A stretch of DNA of 44,016 nucleotides from Deltaproteobacteria bacterium (GTDB lineage: Bacteria; Myxococcota; JACRCW01; JAFGSX01), in NCBI GenBank assembly GCA_016934455.1, contig JAFGSX010000444.1, forward strand, positions 1 through 44,016. Direction: 5' to 3'. This document shows positions 17,639 to 26,543 of this stretch, one piece after another. A program made the position numbers and the translations under genes. The notes below the pieces were generated by a model. The model was not told the origin of the DNA, made no database searches, and saw only the letters and a program-made list of their open reading frames with translations. The first letter of the stretch is position 1, and each line of letters begins with the position of its first letter.

Positions 17639-18595
17639 GTGAAGAGCGACAGCCGCCGCGCCATCGCCGCCGCCCTGATCGCCAATCTCGGCATCGCCGT
17701 CGCCAAGTTCATCGGCTATTTCTTCACCGGCGCCGCCTCGATGCTCGCCGAGGCCATCCATTCGCTGGCCGACACCTCGAACCAGGGGCTGCTGTTCATG
17801 GGCGGCGCCCTGTCCCGGCGGCGGCCGACGCGCCAGCGCCCCTTCGGCTATGGCCGCGAGCGCTATTTCTGGGCCTTCATGGTGGCGGTGGTGATCTTCA
17901 CCATCGGCGCCCTGTTCGCTCTGTTCGAGGGCATCGGCAAGATCGCGCACCCGCACCAGCTCGAGTCGCCGGGCTGGGCGGTCGGCATCCTGGTCCTGGC
18001 GGCGGCGCTCGAGTCCTGGTCCTTTCGCACCGCCATCCGCGAGTCCAACCGCGAGCGCCGCGGCCAGAGCTGGCGCGCCTTCGTGCTGCAGGCCAAGATC
18101 CCGGAGCTGCCGGTGGTGCTGCTCGAGGACCTGGGCGCTCTGATCGGCCTGCTGTGCGCCCTGATCGGCGTCGGCCTGACCCTGATCACCGGCGATGCCC
18201 GCTTCGACGCGCTGGGCAGCATCGCCATCGGCGTTCTGCTCGGCGCCATCGCCATCCTGCTCGCGATCCGGATGAAGAGCCTGCTGATCGGCGAGTCGGC
18301 GACGGCCGAGACCGAGGGCGCGATCGAGCAGGCGATCGAGGCCGACGCCGCGGTCGGGCGCCTGATCCACCTGCGCACCGAGCACATCGGGCCCGACGTG
18401 CTGCTGGTGGCTGCCAAGGTCGAGTTCCAGCCCGGCATGACCGGGGAGTCGATCGCCGCCGCCATCGACGCGCTCGAGGTCACGCTGCGCGCGGCGGTGC
18501 CGATCGCGCGGCTGATCTTCATCGAGCCCGACGTCTACCACGCGCAGCCGGCAGCCGGCGGCGGGCCAGCAGGCCGGACAACACCATCAGCGTGA
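17639..18595 (+). CDS. Cation diffusion facilitator family transporter
   Basis: 318 residues; proton-linked divalent metal (Zn/Fe/Mn/Co type) exporter of the inner membrane. Six membrane segments are visible; helix 2 has EAIHSLADTSNQ with the His-x3-Asp metal site, while helix 5 has LLEDLGALIGL in place of the usual His-x3-Asp, as in ZnT9-like members, so metal choice may differ from YiiP-type proteins. FGYGRERYFWAF follows helix 2. The C-terminal cytoplasmic domain ends HLRTEHIGPDVLLVAAKVEF. It starts with GTG at 17639 after GAGGAG six bases upstream. The last 25 codons overlap the convergent giant gene by 77 bases; the tail after about residue 300 is low-complexity and probably reflects that gene's sequence. 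Confidence 0.92.
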   Translation: MKSDSRRAIAAALIANLGIAVAKFIGYFFTGAASMLAEAIHSLADTSNQGLLFMGGALSRRRPTRQRPFGYGRERYFWAFMVAVVIFTIGALFALFEGIGKIAHPHQLESPGWAVGILVLAAALESWSFRTAIRESNRERRGQSWRAFVLQAKIPELPVVLLEDLGALIGLLCALIGVGLTLITGDARFDALGSIAIGVLLGAIAILLAIRMKSLLIGESATAETEGAIEQAIEADAAVGRLIHLRTEHIGPDVLLVAAKVEFQPGMTGESIAAAIDALEVTLRAAVPIARLIFIEPDVYHAQPAAGGGPAGRTTPSA

Positions 18596-21065
18596 GCATG
18601 GCCTGGCCGCGGCCAGCACCGGTGCAGCCGCAACCGGCCGCGGACTCGATCGGAGCCGCCCGGCAGACCAGAATGCCGGGAACGCAGCGGCCAAGACCGT
18701 CGCAGTGCGTCTGCTCGGTGCAGGCGTCGCCGTCGTCGCAGGTCGTGGTTTCGGGCGCGAACAGATCGGCCGGACAGACGTCGCCGACGCCGTCGCAGTA
18801 CTCGGCCAGGTCGCATACGCCGGCGGCGACGCGGCAGACAAAGTCCGCCTCCCGCTTGGCGTCGGTAGGGCACTGATCGCTGCTGCCGTCGCAGAACTCG
18901 GCGACGTCGCAGCCGCCGGCGACCTCGGGCCGGCAGACCTGGGTCGAGTCGAGCTTGAGGTCGGCCGGACAGGTGTCGCTGGCGCCGTCGCAGCGCTCGG
19001 GCTGGTCGCAGGCACCCGCGGCCGGCCGGCAGACGACGTCGCTGCCCGCGATGCCAAAGCTCTGGTCGCAGGCGCCGCTGGTATCACACGCTGCCGTGAT
19101 GCAGTCGCCGGGATCCAGGTCCTGGCAGGGCGCGCCCGGCGGCTCCGGGACGTGCATCTGATCGCAGGTGCCGCTGGCGTCGCACTGAGCGGCCAGGCAG
19201 TCGAACGGGTCGCTATCCGCGCACGGCGTGCCGAGCGGCTCAAATCCGAATGTCTGATCGCATGAGCCGGCGCCGTCGCAGGCCGCGGTCCAGCAATCGT
19301 CGTCGTCATCGTCCGCGCAGTCGGTGCCCCTCGGGGCAGCGATCTGGGCCGGATCGCAGACGCCGGCGCCGTCACACTTCGCCAGATGGCACTCGGTGGG
19401 CGCCGCGCCGTCGCAGTCGGTGCCGGCCGGCTCGAAGTCGAAGCCCTGGTCGCACTGGCCGGCGCCGTCGCACTGCGCGGCCAGGCAGTCGAACGGATCG
19501 TCGTCGTCGCAGGGCGCGCCCGCGGCCCGCGGTGGATAGCAGTCACCGAGCAGGATCGAATCGCAGACGTCTGCCGTGCAGGCGTTGCCGTCGCCGGCGC
19601 AGGTGCGGCGCGCGCCGTCGACGCAGGTGCCGCCGCTGCACGACCCGCTCAGGCAGGGATCGCCGTTGTTGCAGGCCCGGCCGTCAGGCAGATCGCTGCC
19701 CAGACCGCTGCTGCAGGGCGCCGCCGCGATCCCCGGCGTCGGCGCCGTCAGGTAGGCAAAGTCAGCGGCGCAACTGTTGGTGTCGCGGAAGACGAGCGTG
19801 CGCACCAGCGAGGAACCGGTCGTCGCCGCCGCGGCCGGCGCGACTCCCGGGTACTGGGGGGCCGCGCCCCACACCACCGCGTCGATGATCGTGAAGTGGT
19901 CGTCGAGCAGCAGCACCTGGTCGTCGCTGGAGAGCCCTATCCCCGGACCGCTGGTCCAGCGGCTGTCGCGGACCATGTCGGGCACGACCGGATCGCTCGC
20001 CGCGAACTCGTAGCGCGGATTTCTCGCATACCGCGCGAAGTAGCTGTCGGCAGCGGCCGCCACCACCTGGGCCATCCCGGGTCCGATCTGCGCACCGTCC
20101 GGGAAACGGTACATGCCTTCGCCGGTCTCCCCCACGGTCTCCTCGTCACCGAGTCGATAGCCGTCGAGCGACAGCGTATCGTTGCCGGCATTGAAGATCT
20201 CGACCCATTCGTCGCTGGCGGCGCCGGAGCCGGGTTCGGCGAGCAGCTCGCTCACCACCAGCGGTGCAGTCGGATCGAACTCGGGGTCGAGGTGAAACCA
20301 AACGTCGAACCGGTAGTCGACGACGCCGTCGCCGGTCTCGTCGGCCGTGTTGCCGGCGCTCGCCGGGTGGCCGTAGCAGGTGACCGCATCGGCAGCGGAG
20401 GTGGTGCGCGCATTGTCAGACCGATCGCTCTCGACGCTGATCACGGTAAAATGGATGCGATAGCTCGGCGCGCCGCCGATCAGCGACCACGGTACCCCGA
20501 TCTCGATGTTGTTGGTCGCCGTCGACATCGCGGCGGTCGCGCTGCCGTCGTTGCGGTCGACCGACCCGGTGTCGTAGACAAAGGGCGTATGGACGGCGCC
20601 GCCCGCGCTGCCAAAGCGGGTCACCACCAGGTACTCCCAGGCCCCGGCCGCCGCCGTCTGGTCGGTGCAGCCGCGGCCGAACGACCGCACGCCGCTGCCG
20701 CTGCTGTTGGTACGGTCGATCGCGATCTGCACCATCGGGTAACGGCTGGGATTGGTGGCCAGGCTCGCCATGGCGATGCGGAAGTAGAGTGCGGTCGCGG
20801 TGGCCGTGATGTGAAAGGACCGGATGTCGATGTCGTCGTTGACGCCCGCCGCCTGGTCGCCGGCAGCGTCGCGCCAGGTGTACTCGCCGATCTGGTCGCC
20901 ACCGCTGACGCCGCGCGCCAGGTGGCCGGTGTTGACGTTGAGCGGCAGCGCCGCGCTGCCCGACAGCAGCCAGTCGCCGACATTGCCGTCGACCGTGATC
21001 GGATAGGCCGCCGCACCGGCGCTGCACGCCAGGCCCAGCGCAACCAGCCATGCGCGCCCCAGCAC
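18519..21065 (-). CDS. Giant secreted Cys-rich repeat protein 1 with CBM9-like and lamin-tail-like domains and MYXO-CTERM
   Basis: 848 residues. Leader MLGRAWLVALGLACSAGAAA (GTG start at 21065), then a beta domain (about 24-245) beginning YPITVDGNVGDWLLSG, resembling CBM9/DOMON-like sugar-binding domains. A lamin-tail-like domain (about 255-390) follows with VVSELLAEPGSGAASDEWVEIFNAG. The rest is Cys-rich repeats of roughly 25-35 residues built on CNNGDPCLSGSC, DCLAAQCDGAGQCDQ and CDxAEYCDG patterns. The end is GCGCTGAG, a hydrophobic helix and an Arg-rich tail (MYXO-CTERM). Same domain order as its upstream neighbour, 14 bases away, so a tandem duplication and one transcript are likely. The GTG start is a judgment; its ribosome site is weak. 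Likely a cell-surface adhesin or binding protein; no enzyme motif is visible. Confidence 0.75.
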   Translation of the reverse strand: MLGRAWLVALGLACSAGAAAYPITVDGNVGDWLLSGSAALPLNVNTGHLARGVSGGDQIGEYTWRDAAGDQAAGVNDDIDIRSFHITATATALYFRIAMASLATNPSRYPMVQIAIDRTNSSGSGVRSFGRGCTDQTAAAGAWEYLVVTRFGSAGGAVHTPFVYDTGSVDRNDGSATAAMSTATNNIEIGVPWSLIGGAPSYRIHFTVISVESDRSDNARTTSAADAVTCYGHPASAGNTADETGDGVVDYRFDVWFHLDPEFDPTAPLVVSELLAEPGSGAASDEWVEIFNAGNDTLSLDGYRLGDEETVGETGEGMYRFPDGAQIGPGMAQVVAAAADSYFARYARNPRYEFAASDPVVPDMVRDSRWTSGPGIGLSSDDQVLLLDDHFTIIDAVVWGAAPQYPGVAPAAAATTGSSLVRTLVFRDTNSCAADFAYLTAPTPGIAAAPCSSGLGSDLPDGRACNNGDPCLSGSCSGGTCVDGARRTCAGDGNACTADVCDSILLGDCYPPRAAGAPCDDDDPFDCLAAQCDGAGQCDQGFDFEPAGTDCDGAAPTECHLAKCDGAGVCDPAQIAAPRGTDCADDDDDDCWTAACDGAGSCDQTFGFEPLGTPCADSDPFDCLAAQCDASGTCDQMHVPEPPGAPCQDLDPGDCITAACDTSGACDQSFGIAGSDVVCRPAAGACDQPERCDGASDTCPADLKLDSTQVCRPEVAGGCDVAEFCDGSSDQCPTDAKREADFVCRVAAGVCDLAEYCDGVGDVCPADLFAPETTTCDDGDACTEQTHCDGLGRCVPGILVCRAAPIESAAGCGCTGAGRGQAMLTLMVLSGLLARRRLPAARGRRRAR

Positions 21066-21079
21066 CGTTCCGCGTCGCG

Positions 21080-24000
21080 TCAGAGATTGGCCGTGCGGCG
21101 GCGAAGCAAGAGCGCCCCGAGCAGCAGCAGCCAGCCAGCCGTGGCCGGCGCACCGTCGCCGCTCGCGCAGTCGCACCCCTCCGGCGAGTCGATCGGCGGC
21201 GCATTGCCGGCGGCGTCGCGCGCGGTCACCCCGCCGTCGGCGCCGGCCGCGTCGGCCAGCGCACCGTCGCTCCCCGCGGCGTCGTGACCGCCGGCGTCGC
21301 AGATGACCGTCTCGGCCACGCAGTGGCCCAGCCCGTCGCAGTGCGTGCCGCCGGTGCACGGGTTGTCGTCGTCGCACTCGGTCGTGACCGGGGCATACTG
21401 GTCTGACGGGCAGGTGTTGCCCATGCCGTCGCAGTACTCGGCCAGGTCGCAGGCGCCGACCGCGGGCCGGCAGACCTCGGTGCTCTTGCCGTCGACCGGG
21501 CAGTCATCGCCGACGCCGTCGCAGGTCTCGATGCGGTCGCACTCCCCCTGCAGCTCGCGGCAGGTGGTGGCGCCGTCGAGCTTGGCGTCGACCGGGCAAT
21601 CGTCGTTGAAGCCGTCGCACATCTCCGCCACGTCGCAGACTCCGGCCGCAGCGCGGCAGACGTCCACGCTCTTGGCGTCGGTCGGGCAGGCGCCGGTCGA
21701 CCCGTCGCAGAACTCGGCCAGATCGCAGGCGCCGGCCGCGGCGCGGCACTCCAGCGTGGAGGGCTGCACGCTGTCGACGCACTCGCCGTGGATCCCGTCG
21801 CAGTAATCGTCCACGTCGCAGGGTCCGCTCGCGGCGCGGCACAGCTCCCCCGACCCGCGCACGACGTCGTCCGGGCAGGAGGCGCTGGTGCCGTCGCACA
21901 CCTCCTGTTGATCGCACATGCTGGCCGCCGGCCGGCAGACGGCGCCGGCGTTGCCGGCCACGCGCGGGCAGGCGGCGCCCATGCCGTCGCACACGTCGAG
22001 GGTGCAGGCGTTGTTGTCGTCGGTGCAGGAGGTACCAAAAGGCGCCCACGAGTCGGTCGGGCAGATGGCCGAGCTGCCCGTGCACAGCTCCGCCAGATCG
22101 CAGCCGCCCGGCACCGCGTCCCGGCAGACCACGCCGCCGTTGCCGGCCGGATGCTGGCAGGCGTTGAGGGTGCCCTCGCACTGGTCGAGCGTGCACGGGT
22201 TGCCGTCGTCGGTGCAGCCGTAGCCCGACGGCCGTTTGGCGTCGGACGGACAGTTATTGTCGACGCCGTTGCAGACCTCGGCCGGATCGCACTCGCCGGC
22301 CGAGTCGCGGCAGGTGGTCGAGCTGCCGTGCTTGGCGTCGGCCGGGCAGATGGTGTTGCTGCCGTCGCACACCTCGGCCGGATCGCAGACGCCGGCCGAC
22401 GCCCGGCACTCGGTGCCGGCGTGGCCGGCCGGGTGCTGGCACAGCGCGCTCGTGCCATTGCACTGGTCGAGCGTGCAGGGGTTGCCGTCGAGGGTGCAGG
22501 CGTATCCGTCGGGCCGGAGCGCGTCGGTGGGGCAGGTCGTGCTGCTGCCGGTGCAGGTCTCGGCCGGGTCGCACTCGCCGGTGCTGGCGTTGCAGACCGT
22601 CCCGGCGTTGCCGGCCGGGTGCTGGCACAGCGCGCTCGTGCCATTGCACTGGTCGAGCGTGCACGGATTGGTGTCGGCGGTGCAGGCGTACCCCGACGGC
22701 CGCTTGGCGTCGGACGGACAGTCATTGTCAACGCCGTTGCAGACCTCGGCCGGATCGCACTCGCCGGCCGAGGCGTGGCACTGCGCGGTCGATTTGGCGT
22801 CGCCGGGACAGGAGGTGCTGCTGCCGGTGCACTGTTCGGCCGGATCGCAGACGCCGGCCGAGGCGCGGCACTCGGTGCCGGCGTGGCCGGCCGGGTGCTG
22901 GCACAGCGCGCTCGTGCCATTGCACTGGTCGAGCGTGCACGGATTGGTGTCCGCGGTGCAGGCGTAGCCGTTGGGCCGGAGCGCGTTGGTGGGACAGGTC
23001 GCGCTGCTGCCGGTGCAGGTCTCGGCCGGGTCGCACTCGCCGGCGCTGGCGTTGCAGATCGTCCCGGCGTTGCCGGCCGGGTGCTGACAGGCGGCCGAGG
23101 AGCCGTTGCACTGGTCGAGCGTGCACGGATTGGTGTCGGCGGCGCAGGCGTACCCCGACGGCCGGAAGACGTCGCCCGGGCAGTTGTTGGTGGAGCCGTC
23201 GCAGTACTCGGCCACGTCGCATCCGCCGGCCGCCTCGGCCCGGCACACGTAGGACGACAGCCGCTTGCCGTCGGCGCAGGTGCCGCTGCTGCCGCTACAG
23301 TAGTCGTCCACGTCGCAGGCGCCGGCCGAGACACGGCACCGGTAGCTCGACAGCTCGTAGCCGCGGGTCTGGATGCAGCCGGTCGAGCCGTCGCACTGGG
23401 CGTCGTAGCAGTCGGCGGTGTTGCTGTCTGTGCACTGGGTGCCGGCGATCTTTGGCGAGGCCGGCGCGCCGCTCTGCACGCAGGTGGCGCTGCTGCCGCT
23501 GCAGCGCGCGTTCCAGCAGTCGTTGGCGTCGGTGTCGGTGCAGACGTAAGTGTTGTTCTGATAGCCATAGGTCTGGTTGCAGGTGCCGCTGCTGCACGCC
23601 GAACGATTGCAGTCGCCGCTGCTGGTGTCGTAACAGGCCGTGCCGTTGGGCTCGTTGCCGTAGTTCTGGACACACGCGCCGGCGCCGTTGCACTGGGCGT
23701 CCTTGCAGTTGTAGGTCGTGTTGGACGACGTCGGCGGGTAGGAGTCGGTGCACTGGGTGCCGGCCGCGGTCGGCGGATAGCAGCCGCCGTAGTCGCCGTC
23801 GCACCTGTCGTCCGTGCACTCGTTGCCGTCGGACGAGCAGGTGCGGGTCGAGCCGGTGCTGCAGGTGCCCGCGCCGTTGCAGGTGTCGGTGGTGCAGGGG
23901 TTGCCGTTGCTGCAGGCGCGGCCGCTGGCGAGCGAGCCTCCGGCGGCGTCGACGCACGAGCCCATCGGCGTGCCGCCGGACGGTATGCCGATCCCAAAGT

Positions 24001-25318
24001 CGGTGGTGCAGTTGTTGGTGTCGCGGTAGACGCGCGTGCGCTCGATCGACTGCCCGGCAAGCGGAGAGCTGATCGCGGAAACTCCCGGGTAAGCGCCGGT
24101 ACCCCACGCCACTGCATCCAGAATGGTGAACTGGGCGTCGAGCAGCAATAACTGATCGCCTGCCGCAGTCAGATCGAAAGTGCGCGGCGATGCCGACCAC
24201 GAATTGTCGACCGAGAGGTTGGGGATGAGCGCGTTGGTGCCGTAAAGCTCATATTGGGGGTTGCGGGAGTAGAGGGCATTGTAGGCGGTGGCGTCTGCCG
24301 CCACTACTTGCGCATTTCCCGCGGGAATCGTCGCGGCTGCGGAAAACAAATACATCGCCTCGGTCTCGGCGGCACCAACAGTCTCCGCATCGCCAATGCG
24401 GAAACCGGTGATGGTCAGATTCGTATTCGAGGTATTGAAGATCTCTACCCATTGCTGGTTCGCCGCGGCACCGGATGCCGGGTATACCTCGCTGATCAAA
24501 AGCGGTGGAAACGGATCGCGGTCGGTCTCGAGGCCGAACCAGAGGTCAAAGTAGTAGTCCACAATCGGCAGCTCGGTGCTTGTGTTGTACGAATAAGACG
24601 GATGGCCGTAGTTGGTCACCACGTCGAATGAACCATTGGTGTCGATTCCGCCATTTTGCTTGGCGATCGCGGTCAGCACGGTGAAGCGCACCGGATCCGT
24701 GGACGTACCGCCGACGCTGCTCCAAGGGATGGCGATCTCGACGACGTTGTTGCCCGAGCTGCCCACGGCGACACCGGTACCGGTCGCGGCCTGCGCGCGA
24801 CCGGTCGTCGAGCAGCCATACGTACCGCTGTAGATGGTGCGATATCCTTCGGCCAAGTTGACCGAGACCAGCCACTCCCAGCGCGCGCTAGAAGAGACCC
24901 GATAGTCTGCATTGGCCGGTGTATTGTCGTCGCAGAAGTAGTAGCTGCCGCTGGCGGTCCGGTTGCGGTCGATGGCGATCTGGACGATCGGTGAACCAGC
25001 CCCGGTGAGAGTCGTGATGTCGGCCATGTGCACCAGCGCGTAGATGTTGGTGCTGTCGGCGGTTATCCGGAACTCGGTGATGTCGCTGTCGGTGTCGCCG
25101 CCAGCAAGATCCGTGTCGTCGCCCGACACCTCTTTCCAGACGTATTCGCCGCGGTTGCTGGTGTCGCGCACGAGATGACCGGTGTTGTTGTTGGTCGGCA
25201 GCGCGGCCCAGGTCCAATCGGCCGGATTGCCGTCGACGGTGATGGAATAGGCGCGACCATCGACGGACAGCAGCGTCAGCGCGAGGGCACCAACAAGACA
25301 AAAGGATGTATGGCGCAT
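21080..25318 (-). CDS. Giant secreted Cys-rich repeat protein 2 with internal super-repeats and MYXO-CTERM
   Basis: 1412 residues. Leader MRHTSFCLVGALALTLLSVDGRA, then a beta domain starting YSITVDGNPADWTWA, a lamin-tail-like domain with LISEVYPASGAAANQQWVEI, then about 950 residues of Cys-rich repeats with motifs such as NPCTLDQCNGTSALCQHPAG and GECDPAEVCNGVDNDCPSDA. The C-terminus is GCDCASGDGA, a hydrophobic helix and RRRT, a MYXO-CTERM variant (CDC rather than CGC). The ATG at 25318 has GGGGAG five bases upstream; a GTG at 25330 is also in frame but would consume the ribosome site. All Cys look paired, suggesting a rigid disulfide-rich stalk. Function not known; adhesion or carbohydrate binding is an inference from the N-terminal domains. 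Confidence 0.8.
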   Translation of the reverse strand: MRHTSFCLVGALALTLLSVDGRAYSITVDGNPADWTWAALPTNNNTGHLVRDTSNRGEYVWKEVSGDDTDLAGGDTDSDITEFRITADSTNIYALVHMADITTLTGAGSPIVQIAIDRNRTASGSYYFCDDNTPANADYRVSSSARWEWLVSVNLAEGYRTIYSGTYGCSTTGRAQAATGTGVAVGSSGNNVVEIAIPWSSVGGTSTDPVRFTVLTAIAKQNGGIDTNGSFDVVTNYGHPSYSYNTSTELPIVDYYFDLWFGLETDRDPFPPLLISEVYPASGAAANQQWVEIFNTSNTNLTITGFRIGDAETVGAAETEAMYLFSAAATIPAGNAQVVAADATAYNALYSRNPQYELYGTNALIPNLSVDNSWSASPRTFDLTAAGDQLLLLDAQFTILDAVAWGTGAYPGVSAISSPLAGQSIERTRVYRDTNNCTTDFGIGIPSGGTPMGSCVDAAGGSLASGRACSNGNPCTTDTCNGAGTCSTGSTRTCSSDGNECTDDRCDGDYGGCYPPTAAGTQCTDSYPPTSSNTTYNCKDAQCNGAGACVQNYGNEPNGTACYDTSSGDCNRSACSSGTCNQTYGYQNNTYVCTDTDANDCWNARCSGSSATCVQSGAPASPKIAGTQCTDSNTADCYDAQCDGSTGCIQTRGYELSSYRCRVSAGACDVDDYCSGSSGTCADGKRLSSYVCRAEAAGGCDVAEYCDGSTNNCPGDVFRPSGYACAADTNPCTLDQCNGSSAACQHPAGNAGTICNASAGECDPAETCTGSSATCPTNALRPNGYACTADTNPCTLDQCNGTSALCQHPAGHAGTECRASAGVCDPAEQCTGSSTSCPGDAKSTAQCHASAGECDPAEVCNGVDNDCPSDAKRPSGYACTADTNPCTLDQCNGTSALCQHPAGNAGTVCNASTGECDPAETCTGSSTTCPTDALRPDGYACTLDGNPCTLDQCNGTSALCQHPAGHAGTECRASAGVCDPAEVCDGSNTICPADAKHGSSTTCRDSAGECDPAEVCNGVDNNCPSDAKRPSGYGCTDDGNPCTLDQCEGTLNACQHPAGNGGVVCRDAVPGGCDLAELCTGSSAICPTDSWAPFGTSCTDDNNACTLDVCDGMGAACPRVAGNAGAVCRPAASMCDQQEVCDGTSASCPDDVVRGSGELCRAASGPCDVDDYCDGIHGECVDSVQPSTLECRAAAGACDLAEFCDGSTGACPTDAKSVDVCRAAAGVCDVAEMCDGFNDDCPVDAKLDGATTCRELQGECDRIETCDGVGDDCPVDGKSTEVCRPAVGACDLAEYCDGMGNTCPSDQYAPVTTECDDDNPCTGGTHCDGLGHCVAETVICDAGGHDAAGSDGALADAAGADGGVTARDAAGNAPPIDSPEGCDCASGDGAPATAGWLLLLGALLLRRRTANL
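22232..23161 (-). repeat. Two-copy super-repeat inside the giant Cys-rich gene
   Basis: Two in-frame copies head to tail: 22700-23161 (154 codons) and 22232-22699 (156 codons). Each is made of two 62-residue modules (P-x-GYAC...NPCTLDQCNG...CDPAE...) plus one short 30/32-residue module ending GVDN(D/N)CPSDAKR. A third, diverging copy begins at 22231 with PSGYGCTDDGNPCTLDQC. DNA identity is high: the stretch encoding TLDQCNGTSALCQHPAG occurs almost unchanged three times (about 22430-22480, 22612-22662, 22892-22942), implying recent unequal exchange or conversion. Confidence 0.85.
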
Positions 25319-25391
25319 GGGTCTCCCCACACATTGAAGGCCCCCTAAGTTTACTCAGAATCGCTCGCTTAAGCCAGCGCGCCGGCCCACC

Positions 25392-26453
25392 TCAAGCGAG
25401 CTGCACCAGCTCCACCTCGCGCGCGCCCAGACCCAGAGTGTGGCCCTGGTCGAGCCAGCCCGTGATCGAGCGGTCGACCGGGCCCAGCGGCGGATCGCGG
25501 GCCGCGCGCAGCTCGTCGGCGAGCTCCAGCGCCCGGCGGTCGAGGGCCAGCGGATCGCTCGCCACCAGCAGCCGCCGGGCCACGGTGTCGGCCGGCGACG
25601 AGGTGCCGCCGACCGTGATCGCGATCAGGGCGTCGCACACGGTCAGCTTGAACCGGTCGCGGATCGGCGGCAGCGCGTAGATCGCCGGCAGCACGGCATT
25701 GACGTCGCGGTGAAAGTCGCCCGGGTTGTCGATCGCGCCGTAGGCGTTCTTGAGCGCGGCGGTGACGCCGGAGACGCCGTGGGTCTTGAGCACCGGCACG
25801 TTGATGGTGACGTCGGTGAGCCGGGTGACGATGCGGCTCAGGCGCGCGGTCTTGCCCGGCGCGATGGTGCAGTGGTCGATCTCGTAACCCGGCCCGCTGG
25901 CATCGGTGGTCGAGGCCACGGTGCCCAGCACCTGCACGCCGAGCGCATCGCGGGTGAAGCCGCTGCGCTCCAGCTCGTCGTAGCGCCGGTCCCAGACGAC
26001 GAGGTGGTCGCCGTCCAGGCCGAGCCGCGCCCGCAGGCTCGCGATCACGGCGCGCACCACCGGCAGCGAGGTCGGCACCTCCTGGTTGAGGCAGTTGACC
26101 TTGAGCCCGACGCGCGTGCTCGCGTCGACGCCGGGCAGCAGCAGCGGCCAGAAGTCGTCGCTCCCGGCCAGCGCGGCCAGGGCGCGCTCGAGCATGGCGG
26201 CGACGACGTCGGGCTGGATGGTCGTCGCCGGCTCGCCGGCCACGCTCTGCGCGTCGTAGACCTCGACCACGCGGCCGCTGCCCGCCACCGGCGCCGGCGC
26301 CGCGCTGTGGCAGCCGTCCAGCTCGGCCGGCCAGCGGCCGCCCACGTCGGGAAAGCAGGCGCCGGCAGCCAGACCGGCCGCGCCGGCGGCGAGGCGCGCG
26401 CCGTCGGCGATGAACTCGCGGCGGGTGCGGTCGCGTCTGGTCGAGCGGCCCAT
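25392..26453 (-). CDS. Second DUF362 protein with Tat leader
   Basis: 353 residues. The leader has TRRDRTRREFIADGARLAAG with a twin-arginine motif and an Ala-rich hydrophobic core ending near GACF, so Tat export, perhaps with lipidation at that Cys, is likely. Body: VGLKVNCLNQEVPTSLPVV, VVWDRRYDELERSGF, INVPVLKTHGVSGVTAALKNAYGAI and VCDALIAITVGGTSSP, typical DUF362 landmarks (Lys-Asn and the KxxYGAI segment). Unlike the 13010-14008 copy, no ferredoxin gene is adjacent. The ATG at 26453 is clear. It lies 90 bases after the rhomboid gene, in a gap with hairpins; co-transcription is possible. Function of the family unknown. Confidence 0.87.
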   Translation of the reverse strand: MGRSTRRDRTRREFIADGARLAAGAAGLAAGACFPDVGGRWPAELDGCHSAAPAPVAGSGRVVEVYDAQSVAGEPATTIQPDVVAAMLERALAALAGSDDFWPLLLPGVDASTRVGLKVNCLNQEVPTSLPVVRAVIASLRARLGLDGDHLVVWDRRYDELERSGFTRDALGVQVLGTVASTTDASGPGYEIDHCTIAPGKTARLSRIVTRLTDVTINVPVLKTHGVSGVTAALKNAYGAIDNPGDFHRDVNAVLPAIYALPPIRDRFKLTVCDALIAITVGGTSSPADTVARRLLVASDPLALDRRALELADELRAARDPPLGPVDRSITGWLDQGHTLGLGAREVELVQLA

Positions 26454-26504
26454 GCGGTCTCCGGTCTCGCGCTGGCGATCTCTTCAGCTAACGTAGCACA
26501 CCGG

Positions 26505-26538
26505 AGCGCCGGCGCTAGCGGGCGGCGACGGGGATCGC
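26505..26538 (-). other. Stem-loops between the rhomboid and DUF362 genes
   Basis: Just after the rhomboid stop there is a stem GGCGA/TCGCC (26523-26538) and a perfect 12-base palindrome AGCGCCGGCGCT (26505-26516). There is no T tract, so a Rho-independent terminator is not established; it may be a processing or attenuating structure. Confidence 0.3.
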
Positions 26539-26543
26539 CGCGC

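Noticed and set aside
15440-18541. The glycosidase read as a 1033-residue protein
   Set aside because: The extra 318 residues are antisense to the cation efflux gene, and a signal peptide with GGAGG marks the start at 17587.
22232-23161. CRISPR-like or transposon-like direct repeats
   Set aside because: The repeats are in frame, code for Cys modules, have no unique spacers and no terminal inverted repeats.
21788-24151. A 787-codon plus-strand frame rich in Ala, Val and Gly
   Set aside because: Mirror of the Cys-repeat gene, which has a leader, ribosome site and MYXO-CTERM on the other strand.
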